Origin: Candidatus Nitrotoga sp. CP45
GTDB taxonomy: Bacteria; Bacteroidota; Bacteroidia; Flavobacteriales; Flavobacteriaceae
Assembly (NCBI GenBank): GCA_943329165.2
Contig: CALQCV020000115.1
Span: forward strand, 1 to 6,480
Direction of reading: 5' to 3'
Length of the DNA: 6,480 nucleotides
Shown: positions 1-6,480 of the stretch, piece by piece
Numbering within the stretch: position 1 is the stretch's first letter
Layout: the number at the start of each line of letters is the position of its first letter
Notes under the pieces: model-generated
What the model was told of the DNA's origin: nothing
The model's input: only the letters and a program-made list of their open reading frames with translations
Database searches by the model: none
Position numbers and translations under genes: made by a program

Positions 1-486
1 AAAAACTAACAACGGACGGATAATATTTCCGTTTTGTTGCGGAATTCCGGTCAAACCGTCTAATCCCGAGCCACGCGTAAAATTGATTAAAAACGTTTCC
101 AAACTATCATCCAAATGATGCGCTGTTAGAATATAATCGTAAGCATTATTTATCAAAAGTGTATTAAACCATTCATATCGAAGGTTTCGGGCAAGGACCT
201 GAATGGATGATTTCTGTTTTTCTCCTAATTTTTTGGTGTCAAAATGACTTACAAATAGTAGTACATCCAACTTTTTGCTTTGTTCTTTTACAAATTCTTC
301 ATCTTCATCACTTTCATCACTACGCAGTTGAAAATTGCAATGAGCTACTGCAAAGTTTAAATCCAATTGACGGCATAAATACAAAAGTACCATACTATCA
401 ACACCCCCACTTACCGCCAAAAGCAATCGCTTTTCTTTGAGAAAAGGAAAATTTTGATTTATATGGTTTTGGAATTTTGTGAGCAT
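1..486 (-). CDS. tilS: tRNA(Ile)-lysidine synthase, N-terminal part (gene cut by left window edge)
   Basis: The first 162 residues are visible, starting at ATG 484-486 on the minus strand; the reading frame is open to base 1, so the C-terminal part lies outside. TilS is a cytoplasmic ATP-dependent enzyme that joins lysine to C34 of the CAU-anticodon tRNA-Ile, so that it reads AUA. The N-type ATP-pyrophosphatase P-loop SGGVDS is at residues 26-31, AHCNFQLR at 48-55, AHHLDDSLET at 122-131 and RGSGLDGLTGI at 138-148; together these are diagnostic of TilS. Residues 57-64 form a very acidic stretch. The gene is the last visible member of the minus-strand cluster after pabB and the four-helix-bundle gene, 36 bp beyond the latter's stop. 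No promoter-like element is evident in that gap, so co-transcription is likely (inference). There is no Shine-Dalgarno sequence, as is usual for Bacteroidota. Confidence 0.95.
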   Translation of the reverse strand, partial: MLTKFQNHINQNFPFLKEKRLLLAVSGGVDSMVLLYLCRQLDLNFAVAHCNFQLRSDESDEDEEFVKEQSKKLDVLLFVSHFDTKKLGEKQKSSIQVLARNLRYEWFNTLLINNAYDYILTAHHLDDSLETFLINFTRGSGLDGLTGIPQQNGNIIRPLLVF

Positions 487-497
487 AATTTAAGTCA

Positions 498-522
498 AAA
501 GGGATTAGGGAAAAGGGATAAG
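498..522 (+). repeat. Inverted-repeat arm, tilS-proximal
   Basis: On the plus strand this reads AAA then the heptamers GGGATTA, GGGAAAA, GGGATAA and a final G. It pairs with 900-924 in inverted orientation, with mismatches only at arm positions 9, 19 and 23. It fills the space between the four-helix-bundle stop codon (523-525) and the tilS start (484-486), leaving 11 bp before tilS. Confidence 0.8.
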
Positions 523-876
523 TTATTCCTCTAGTTTTTTAATTAACGAATTTAGCATTTTTTCAACTTCAATTGAAAGTTCTTTTATTTGTTCTAAATC
601 TTCAACTTTTATAAAGTCTAAATTTACAGCAATTTCTAGTTGCGTTTGATTTTCAAATAATGAACCTCTTGCTATTTGTAGAAATCTCGAGTAATCTTTT
701 CTATAATTTCTTCCGTATCCTTCGGCAATATTGGAAGGAATAGAAATCGCACTTCTTTTTATTTGTGGAGTTAAACCATATTTTTCATTTTCCGGTAACT
801 CAAGAACTAGCTTATAAATAAGTGTTACCAAATTCATTGATTTTTGCCAAACAATCAAATCTCTATAACTTTTCAT
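523..876 (-). CDS. Four-helix-bundle protein (23S rRNA intervening-sequence / S23 family)
   Basis: This is a complete 117-residue protein starting at ATG 874-876, the usual length for the family (TIGR02436/PF05635 type). Diagnostic blocks are DLIVWQKSM (6-14), YGLTPQIKRSAISIPSNIAEGY (33-54, quoted as one block because it is the signature) and DYSRFLQIARGSL (61-73), followed by a TQLEIA segment. Four amphipathic helices are expected at about 6-26, 34-56, 58-84 and 91-115. Members are encoded within 23S rRNA intervening sequences of several bacteria and as free-standing chromosomal genes; the related Avd protein serves diversity-generating retroelements by binding nucleic acid. The role of the free-standing copies is unknown, so no function is assigned. 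The gene lies between pabB (49 bp upstream) and tilS (36 bp downstream) on the same strand, within an inverted repeat. I see no TAnnTTTG promoter of its own, so it is probably read from the pabB transcript. Confidence 0.93.
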   Translation of the reverse strand: MKSYRDLIVWQKSMNLVTLIYKLVLELPENEKYGLTPQIKRSAISIPSNIAEGYGRNYRKDYSRFLQIARGSLFENQTQLEIAVNLDFIKVEDLEQIKELSIEVEKMLNSLIKKLEE

Positions 877-899
877 ATTTTATCATTTTTAACTAATCC

Positions 900-924
900 C
901 TAATCTCTTTTCCCTTATCCCTTT
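900..924 (-). repeat. Inverted-repeat arm, pabB-proximal
   Basis: This is the partner of the arm at 498-522. On the minus strand it reads AAA, GGGATAA, GGGAAAA, GAGATTA and G. On the plus strand the heptamer series continues inward as one more TAATCCC unit at 894-900. The arm ends one base from the pabB stop codon (926-928), so a transcript running from pabB to tilS could fold it against 498-522. Confidence 0.8.
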
Positions 925-925
925 C

Positions 926-2215
926 TTAACCCAAAACTTCAAACAACGCTTTGGCTTTCCATAGGCATTCTTCATATTCCTGTTCGGGATTAGATTGAGA
1001 AGTTATAGCGCTTCCAACCGAAAATGAAACGTACTTTTCTTTGGCATTGTATAAGACACTTCGGATTACCACATTGAAATCGAAATCATTTTCCGGCGTA
1101 AAATAGCCGACCGCACCGCTATACAAACCCCGCTTTGATTCTTCCAGTTCTTCAATAATTTTCATGGCAGAAATCTTTGGTGCGCCGGTCATGCTTCCCA
1201 TTGGAAAAGTAGTTCTCAGAATTTCTATTGGTGATGTTGTATTTTCTACTGTAGAAACAACCGTAGAAATCAATTGATGCACTTGCTCGAAAGTATAAAT
1301 ACCACACAATTCTTCAACTTCCACAGTTCCTTTTATAGCGGTATGTGATAAATCATTACGAACCAAATCAACAATCATGATGTTTTCGGAACGTTCTTTT
1401 TGGTTTTGTTCTAATTCTTTTTTTGAATTACTGTCTAACGTTATATCCAAAAAACGTTTGGCTGTTCCTTTTATAGGTTGCGAAATGACTTTGTTTGCTT
1501 CTTTTCTCAAATAACGTTCGGGAGAAGCACAAAGCAAATATTGCTGATTATTTTTAAAGAAGATGGCAAATGGCGGTTTGGAAATCGCGTTTAGTTTCTG
1601 ATAGATTTCTATTGGCTCTATGGTAGCATTTTCGGCATAAAATTCCATACAAAAATTCGCTTCAAAAATATCGCCACGATTAATGTGTTCGAGCATTTTA
1701 TGTACTTTAGAGATATAGCTTTCTTTTGAAATGCGTTGTTGAATTGATAATTGATAATTGATAATTGACAATTGACAGTTATTCTCTATACCGATTAAAT
1801 CAGATTCTATTTCATCATCACATAATCGCAAATACTGAACTTCTAATTGATTTCCTTTTAACAGAAATAGTTTCTTTGGTTGAAAGAAAAATAAATCGGG
1901 AAAATGCAAACCGTCAAAGTTACTGGAATGCAATTCTTCTACATCATTTTTCACATCATACGACAAATAGCCGAACAACCAGTCTTTGGTTTGCTGTTGG
2001 TATTGTTTTAAATCTTCAAAACAGTTATGATAATCTGTTTTTATCGACGTAAAAGCATCTACAGCCAAGACACAATCAAAGCTGGATTGTTTTTGATGAT
2101 AATTATTTGAATCCAAAAAAATAATTTCCGCAAACTGCTGTGACCAATGCAATAATTGGTTTTTGAATTCTTCAGGATTGTCAATTTTTTTTTCAACTAT
2201 AGTTCTCAAAGACAT
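926..2215 (-). CDS. pabB: Aminodeoxychorismate synthase component I (chorismate-binding enzyme)
   Basis: PabB aminates chorismate to 4-amino-4-deoxychorismate, the first committed step to p-aminobenzoate and folate, using ammonia from a PabA glutaminase. I take the ATG at 2213-2215, giving 429 residues. An in-frame TTG at 2231-2233 would add six residues but lies inside a likely -7 promoter element. Residues 1 to about 140 are the variable N-terminal domain and about 162-429 the chorismate-binding domain. The domain shows GDIFEANF (182-189), SPERYLR (232-238), PIKGT (247-251), ENIMIVDLVRND (277-288), MGSMTGAPK (339-347) and GLYSGAVGYF (363-372). The Lys in PIKGT marks PabB, because anthranilate synthase TrpE has Ala there. 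No PabA or PabC domain is fused. The linker at about 148-158 (QLSIINYQLSI) is encoded by a tandem heptamer repeat. An alternative reading as a general anthranilate-synthase-like protein is less likely. Confidence 0.92.
   Translation of the reverse strand: MSLRTIVEKKIDNPEEFKNQLLHWSQQFAEIIFLDSNNYHQKQSSFDCVLAVDAFTSIKTDYHNCFEDLKQYQQQTKDWLFGYLSYDVKNDVEELHSSNFDGLHFPDLFFFQPKKLFLLKGNQLEVQYLRLCDDEIESDLIGIENNCQLSIINYQLSIQQRISKESYISKVHKMLEHINRGDIFEANFCMEFYAENATIEPIEIYQKLNAISKPPFAIFFKNNQQYLLCASPERYLRKEANKVISQPIKGTAKRFLDITLDSNSKKELEQNQKERSENIMIVDLVRNDLSHTAIKGTVEVEELCGIYTFEQVHQLISTVVSTVENTTSPIEILRTTFPMGSMTGAPKISAMKIIEELEESKRGLYSGAVGYFTPENDFDFNVVIRSVLYNAKEKYVSFSVGSAITSQSNPEQEYEECLWKAKALFEVLG
1743..1777 (+). 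repeat. Five tandem 7-bp repeats inside pabB
   Basis: The plus strand reads three units of ATTGATA followed by two of ATTGACA with no interruption. On the coding strand they encode QLSIINYQLSI, in the linker between the N-terminal and chorismate-binding domains of PabB. Because the unit is 7 bp, loss or gain of one copy would shift the reading frame. AATTGATA/AATTGACA repeats of this kind are, from general knowledge, recurrent in flavobacterial intergenic DNA. Confidence 0.9.
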
Positions 2216-2230
2216 GATTTTTATGGCACT

Positions 2231-2238
2231 CAAAATTA
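2231..2238 (-). promoter_or_regulatory. Possible -7 element (TAATTTTG) for pabB
   Basis: TAATTTTG on the minus strand fits the Bacteroidota consensus TAnnTTTG and would give a short leader of about ten bases before the ATG at 2215. No TTG stands at the expected -33 distance (17-23 bases upstream), so the call is weak. If it is correct, it excludes the overlapping TTG as the pabB start. Confidence 0.35.
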
Positions 2239-2365
2239 CAATAAAATAATTGGCCGTTTGAATAGAACAAGCTTAAAATTTTGGTGCACTTTTTTACAGG
2301 AACGAAATAACATGTAATAAAAAATTACACTCGCTTTTTTCAAACTGAATTTATTACCATTTAAA

Positions 2366-2650
2366 ATGAATGTAAAATAAAACTTAGTTTGGCATTACTC
2401 CTTTTCGGATTTACCTTTAATAATACAATCACTCTTAGTTTCTCAACCACGCAATTAGTTACCGTTTAAAAATCGATGGTGAAAGATGTTGTTTTTCATG
2501 ATAGACGATTTATAAAAGCTGATGATGTCACTTTTTACTTATTGTTGAATAAAATGAAAAAAAGATTATAAACTCACTAAAAAAACAGAAAAAGAAATCG
2601 ATAATTGCGGTAAAAACTATATAATACAACTAATGAAGGACATTAGGTAG
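2366..2650 (+). pseudogene. Apparent remains of a small secreted-protein gene (broken or mis-sequenced)
   Basis: No single frame is open, yet three pieces read as protein in order. ATG 2366 gives MNVK and then stops. One base of frame correction in the A-run at 2374-2377 leads into IKLSLALLLFGFTF, a convincing signal-peptide core, followed by NNTITLSFSTTQ. A TAA at 2467-2469 interrupts that frame, which then resumes with MVKDVVFHD, RRFIKADDVTFYLLL (to stop 2569-2571). Removing one A from the seven-A run at 2557-2563 instead joins it to KDYKLTKKTEKEIDNCGKNY and on to a TAG at 2648-2650. The product would have about 95 residues. I do not recognise a family. It may be a decayed gene, or an intact gene with homopolymer sequencing errors, although the internal stop needs a third change. 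Chance cannot be excluded. Confidence 0.35.
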
Positions 2651-2704
2651 TGTTTTGATAATGAAATAAATACCATTAGTGCTAACCTTTGGTATTTTTT
2701 TATT

Positions 2705-2712
2705 TAACTTTG
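2705..2712 (+). promoter_or_regulatory. Probable -7 element (TAACTTTG) of the DoxX-like gene
   Basis: TAACTTTG matches the Bacteroidota TAnnTTTG -7 consensus and lies 29 bp before the ATG at 2742, implying a leader of about 20-25 bases. No TTG sits at the canonical -33 spacing. A near copy, TAACCTTTGGTAT, stands 22 bp upstream at 2683-2695. The position argues against the longer GTG-initiated reading from 2679, which would begin upstream of the transcript. Confidence 0.5.
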
Positions 2713-2741
2713 GTATGCTAACAAACAAAACTTCAATTATT

Positions 2742-3116
2742 ATGAAAAATGCAACTATTTTTATTAGAATATCAATTGGACTTTTACTATTATATGCTTC
2801 TATCTGTTTCTTTTTAAAATTAGCCCCTGAAACCGAAGCTACAGGAAGTTTTAAAGCTTTTAATACCGGTTTAATTGCATCAACTTACCTCATGCCTTTA
2901 GCAAAAATAATTGAATTATTATGTGGATTATCTTATGTAACCGGAAAATATGTAAGTCTAGCTAATATCGTTATTTTGCCTATAACCTTAAACATTTTAT
3001 TAATTAATTATTATATGTCGCCTGATAAATTGTTTATTGCAATACCACTTTTTTTGGGCAATTTATTCTTAATTTATCGTTACTGGAACAATTATAAAAC
3101 CGTATTTACTCCATAA
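2742..3116 (+). CDS. DoxX-like small integral membrane protein
   Basis: The protein has 124 residues from the ATG at 2742-2744. I prefer this start to the in-frame GTG at 2679 because a -7 promoter element (2705-2712) lies between the two. Four transmembrane helices are predicted by eye at about 6-27, 43-66, 70-91 and 96-114, with a short hydrophilic loop (APETEATGSFKAF, 28-40) after the first. The block MPLAKIIELLCGLSYVTGKYVSLA (start at 51) followed by a third helix with PITLNILLINYY matches the DoxX/DoxX-like pattern, where LKIVE-GLLLL-G-F/YVPLA is typical. Family members sit in the inner membrane. Some are linked to oxidative-stress or quinone-dependent functions, but most are uncharacterised and no reaction is assigned here. 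The gene stands alone, ends directly before a terminator, and converges on katG. Confidence 0.72.
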   Translation: MKNATIFIRISIGLLLLYASICFFLKLAPETEATGSFKAFNTGLIASTYLMPLAKIIELLCGLSYVTGKYVSLANIVILPITLNILLINYYMSPDKLFIAIPLFLGNLFLIYRYWNNYKTVFTP

Positions 3117-3152
3117 AAAAAGTCCTCTCGTTTTAAAATGAGAGGACTTTTT
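3117..3152. terminator. Bidirectional intrinsic terminator between the DoxX-like gene and katG
   Basis: A perfect 13-bp stem (AAAAAGTCCTCTC at 3117-3129 with GAGAGGACTTTTT at 3140-3152) closes a 10-base loop. T-runs follow on both strands (5 T on plus; the A-run 3115-3121 gives 7 T on minus). It starts one base after the DoxX-like stop codon and lies 16 bp beyond the katG stop, so it serves both convergent genes. Confidence 0.93.
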
Positions 3153-3168
3153 AATTTATATTTAAAAA

Positions 3169-5364
<2,196 letters not shown>

Positions 5365-5401
5365 TTATTAATATTGGTATAAAATTATATTTTTTAAAAT
5401 C

Positions 5402-5409
5402 CAAATCTA
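5402..5409 (-). promoter_or_regulatory. Probable -7 element (TAGATTTG) of katG
   Basis: TAGATTTG on the minus strand fits TAnnTTTG and lies 43 bp upstream of the katG ATG, implying a leader of roughly 35-40 bases that is AT-rich and lacks a Shine-Dalgarno sequence. No TTG is found 17-23 bases upstream, which would suit an activator-dependent promoter but does not prove one. Confidence 0.45.
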
Positions 5410-5503
5410 CTGATAACTGTCATCTTTTGTGATAGCTTTTAATTATATATTACTATTTATAAATTGTCAAAACTTATATAGAAGATAATATCATTTCCTT
5501 TTA

Positions 5504-5511
5504 TATATTTG
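5504..5511 (+). promoter_or_regulatory. Probable -7 element (TATATTTG) of the amino-acid permease
   Basis: TATATTTG fits the TAnnTTTG consensus and lies 26 bp upstream of the ATG at 5538, giving a leader of about 20 bases. No TTG is present at the -33 position. In such AT-rich DNA a chance match is possible. Confidence 0.45.
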
Positions 5512-5537
5512 TTTTAATCTAAACCAAAATCATATTC

Positions 5538-6480
5538 ATGTTACTATCCAAACTATTCCGAAAAAAATCAACCTCAATTATAATGAAACAAGGTAGTGAT
5601 GGCGAGCACACTGGCTTACATAAAGTTTTAAACGTAAGAGATTTAACTTTCTTTGGTATTGCGGCCATCATTGGTGGTGGTACATTTAGTGCCATAGGAA
5701 ATGCGTGCTTTTCTGGTGGACCAGGCGTTGTATTTCTGTATGTGATTTGCGCTATTGCTTGTGGTTTTACTGCTTTATGCTATGCTGAGTTTGCCTCGCG
5801 AGTACCCGTTTCTGGTAGTGCTTACACCTATGCTTATGTTTCTTTTGGAGAATTGTTTGCTTGGATTATTGGATGGGCATTAATAATGGAATATTCAATT
5901 GGGAATATTTATATCGCTTTTTCTTGGAGTGGCTATTTTACCAATTTACTTGAAAGTTTTCATTTACACTTGCCCGAGTGGCTGACCATCAATTATAAAT
6001 CGGCACAAGATGCTTTATTGGCTAATAAAGCTGGTGAAGGATTAACAGCTTGGCAAACGGCACCAGCTATTGGTAGCTTGCGAATAATTTTTGACTTGCC
6101 AGCCGTGGTAATTAATATGCTTATTACTTATTTGGTTTATCGTGGTACTAAGGAATCTAAAAACTTTAGTAATGTTATGGTATACATCAAGCTTATCATT
6201 ATTGCTTTAGTAATTTTTGTAGGTGTATTTTATATTGATATAGACAATTGGACGCCTTTTATGCCTAATGGTTTTGGTGGTGTAATGGGTGGTGTTTCGG
6301 CTGTCTTCTTTGCCTACATTGGATTTGATGCTGTTTCAACTTTAGCAGAAGAAAGTAAAAATCCGCAACGCGATTTACCTCGTGGAATGATTTATTCACT
6401 AGTAATTTGTACGGTTGTATATATCATTTTGGCTCTAGTTATCACAGGAATGGTATCTTATAAAGTACTTGGCGTGAGTG
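5538..6480 (+). CDS. APC-superfamily amino-acid permease, cationic amino-acid transporter type (cut by right window edge)
   Basis: The first 314 residues are visible from ATG 5538-5540, with the frame open to the window end. The protein is a multi-pass inner-membrane transporter of the amino acid-polyamine-organocation superfamily. After a hydrophilic N-terminus (1-33), the first helix contains the substrate-site segment GIAAIIGGGTF (40-50). CYAEFASRVPVSGSAYTYAY (81-100) and GWALIMEYSIGN (112-123) are conserved APC/CAT blocks, and AYIGFDAVSTLAEESKNPQR (259-278) is the CAT-subfamily hallmark before the seventh helix. The loop at about 138-182 is a longer hydrophilic stretch between helices. 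The substrate is probably an amino acid, but its identity cannot be read from sequence. Roughly a third or more of the protein is missing, judged from a family length of about 450-600. A second Met at residue 16 (5583) is a less likely start because it lies farther from the -7 element at 5504-5511. Confidence 0.92.
   Translation, partial: MLLSKLFRKKSTSIIMKQGSDGEHTGLHKVLNVRDLTFFGIAAIIGGGTFSAIGNACFSGGPGVVFLYVICAIACGFTALCYAEFASRVPVSGSAYTYAYVSFGELFAWIIGWALIMEYSIGNIYIAFSWSGYFTNLLESFHLHLPEWLTINYKSAQDALLANKAGEGLTAWQTAPAIGSLRIIFDLPAVVINMLITYLVYRGTKESKNFSNVMVYIKLIIIALVIFVGVFYIDIDNWTPFMPNGFGGVMGGVSAVFFAYIGFDAVSTLAEESKNPQRDLPRGMIYSLVICTVVYIILALVITGMVSYKVLGVS

Larger units (their letters stand above)
498..924 (-). 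mobile_element. Putative cassette: four-helix-bundle gene framed by an inverted repeat, set between pabB and tilS
   Basis: Seen directly: a 25-bp inverted repeat (498-522 against 900-924, 22 of 25 positions pairing) encloses only the small gene at 523-876. One arm begins immediately after the small gene's stop codon. The other arm lies one base from the pabB stop. Outside the arms both ends carry TTAAG when read toward the element (490-494 on +, and 929-925 on -). Known of the family: genes of this protein family occur inside 23S rRNA intervening sequences whose ends pair into a stem. Inferred: gene and arms may have inserted as a unit. No transposase, clear target-site duplication or second copy is visible, so mobility is not shown. 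Confidence 0.4.
2216..2741. other. Gene-free stretch between divergent pabB and the DoxX-like gene
   Basis: These 526 bp have no intact gene. From left to right they contain a possible pabB -7 element on the minus strand (2231-2238), AT-rich sequence with a weak 6-bp hairpin (2313-2329), a stretch on the plus strand that looks like a broken small gene (2366-2650), and the promoter of the DoxX-like gene (2705-2712). No tRNA, rRNA, riboswitch or strong terminator was recognised. Confidence 0.7.

Noticed and set aside
523..876. The four-helix-bundle protein as Avd of a diversity-generating retroelement
   Set aside because: No reverse transcriptase, template repeat or variable repeat is present in the window; the neighbours are housekeeping genes.
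1743..1777. Short tandem repeats as a CRISPR array
   Set aside because: The units are 7 bp, contiguous and without spacers, and lie inside an intact coding sequence.
2313..2329. Hairpin TGTAAT-loop-ATTACA as a terminator
   Set aside because: The 6-bp AT-only stem is too weak, has no adjacent T-run and lies downstream of no plus- or minus-strand gene end.
2476..2571. Peptide KDVVFHDRRFIKADDVTF as a fragment of a family 5 (oligopeptide) ABC substrate-binding protein
   Set aside because: It resembles the FHDG-P-F-ADDV-F motif of that family, but nothing around it fits such a large protein: the signal-peptide-like piece is too close and a stop follows within about 45 residues in the continued frame. 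It is kept only as part of the unexplained broken gene.
2679..2741. N-terminal extension of the DoxX-like protein from GTG 2679
   Set aside because: A -7 promoter element lies inside the extension, and the ATG at 2742 gives a normal DoxX-like first helix.
5378..5450. PerR- or OxyR-type operator upstream of katG
   Set aside because: The TATAAAATTATA sequence and scattered ATAG/CTAT tetramers do not reach either consensus in spacing or symmetry, and the region is so AT-rich that partial matches are expected.

Overview
The window looks like chromosomal DNA of a Bacteroidota member, most probably a Flavobacterium-like genus. The support is low G+C, AT-rich spacers, no Shine-Dalgarno-like sequence before the starts, several TAnnTTTG -7 elements typical of the phylum, and proteins that read like flavobacterial versions of their families. 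No contig or species can be named from the sequence alone.

Layout. Positions 1-2215 hold a minus-strand cluster in transcription order pabB (folate/PABA synthesis), a small four-helix-bundle (23S rRNA intervening-sequence-type) protein, and tilS (tRNA-Ile lysidine synthase, cut by the left window edge). The four-helix-bundle gene is framed by an imperfect 25-bp inverted repeat built of G-rich heptamers. One arm lies one base from the pabB stop codon and the other 11 bases from the tilS start, so gene plus arms look like a cassette set into a pabB-tilS operon. pabB itself carries five 7-bp tandem repeats in its interdomain linker.

Positions 2216-2741 contain no intact gene. They hold a possible pabB promoter, the apparent debris of a small plus-strand gene (2366-2650: a signal-peptide-like start, one in-frame stop and two apparent frameshifts at A-runs), and the promoter of the next gene. 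A DoxX-like small membrane protein (2742-3116, +) follows. It converges on katG (3169-5358, -), a full-length catalase-peroxidase, and the two share a strong bidirectional terminator hairpin at 3117-3152. Divergent from katG, across 179 bp, starts an APC-superfamily amino-acid permease (5538 to the right edge, +), cut by the window.

The identified genes are housekeeping or stress functions: folate, tRNA modification, peroxide detoxification and amino-acid uptake. I see no defence system, CRISPR array, transposase, prophage or RNA gene. The most interesting parts are the inverted-repeat cassette around the four-helix-bundle gene, the frame-sensitive heptamer repeat in pabB, and the decayed or mis-sequenced small gene. 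None of these proves a new system.
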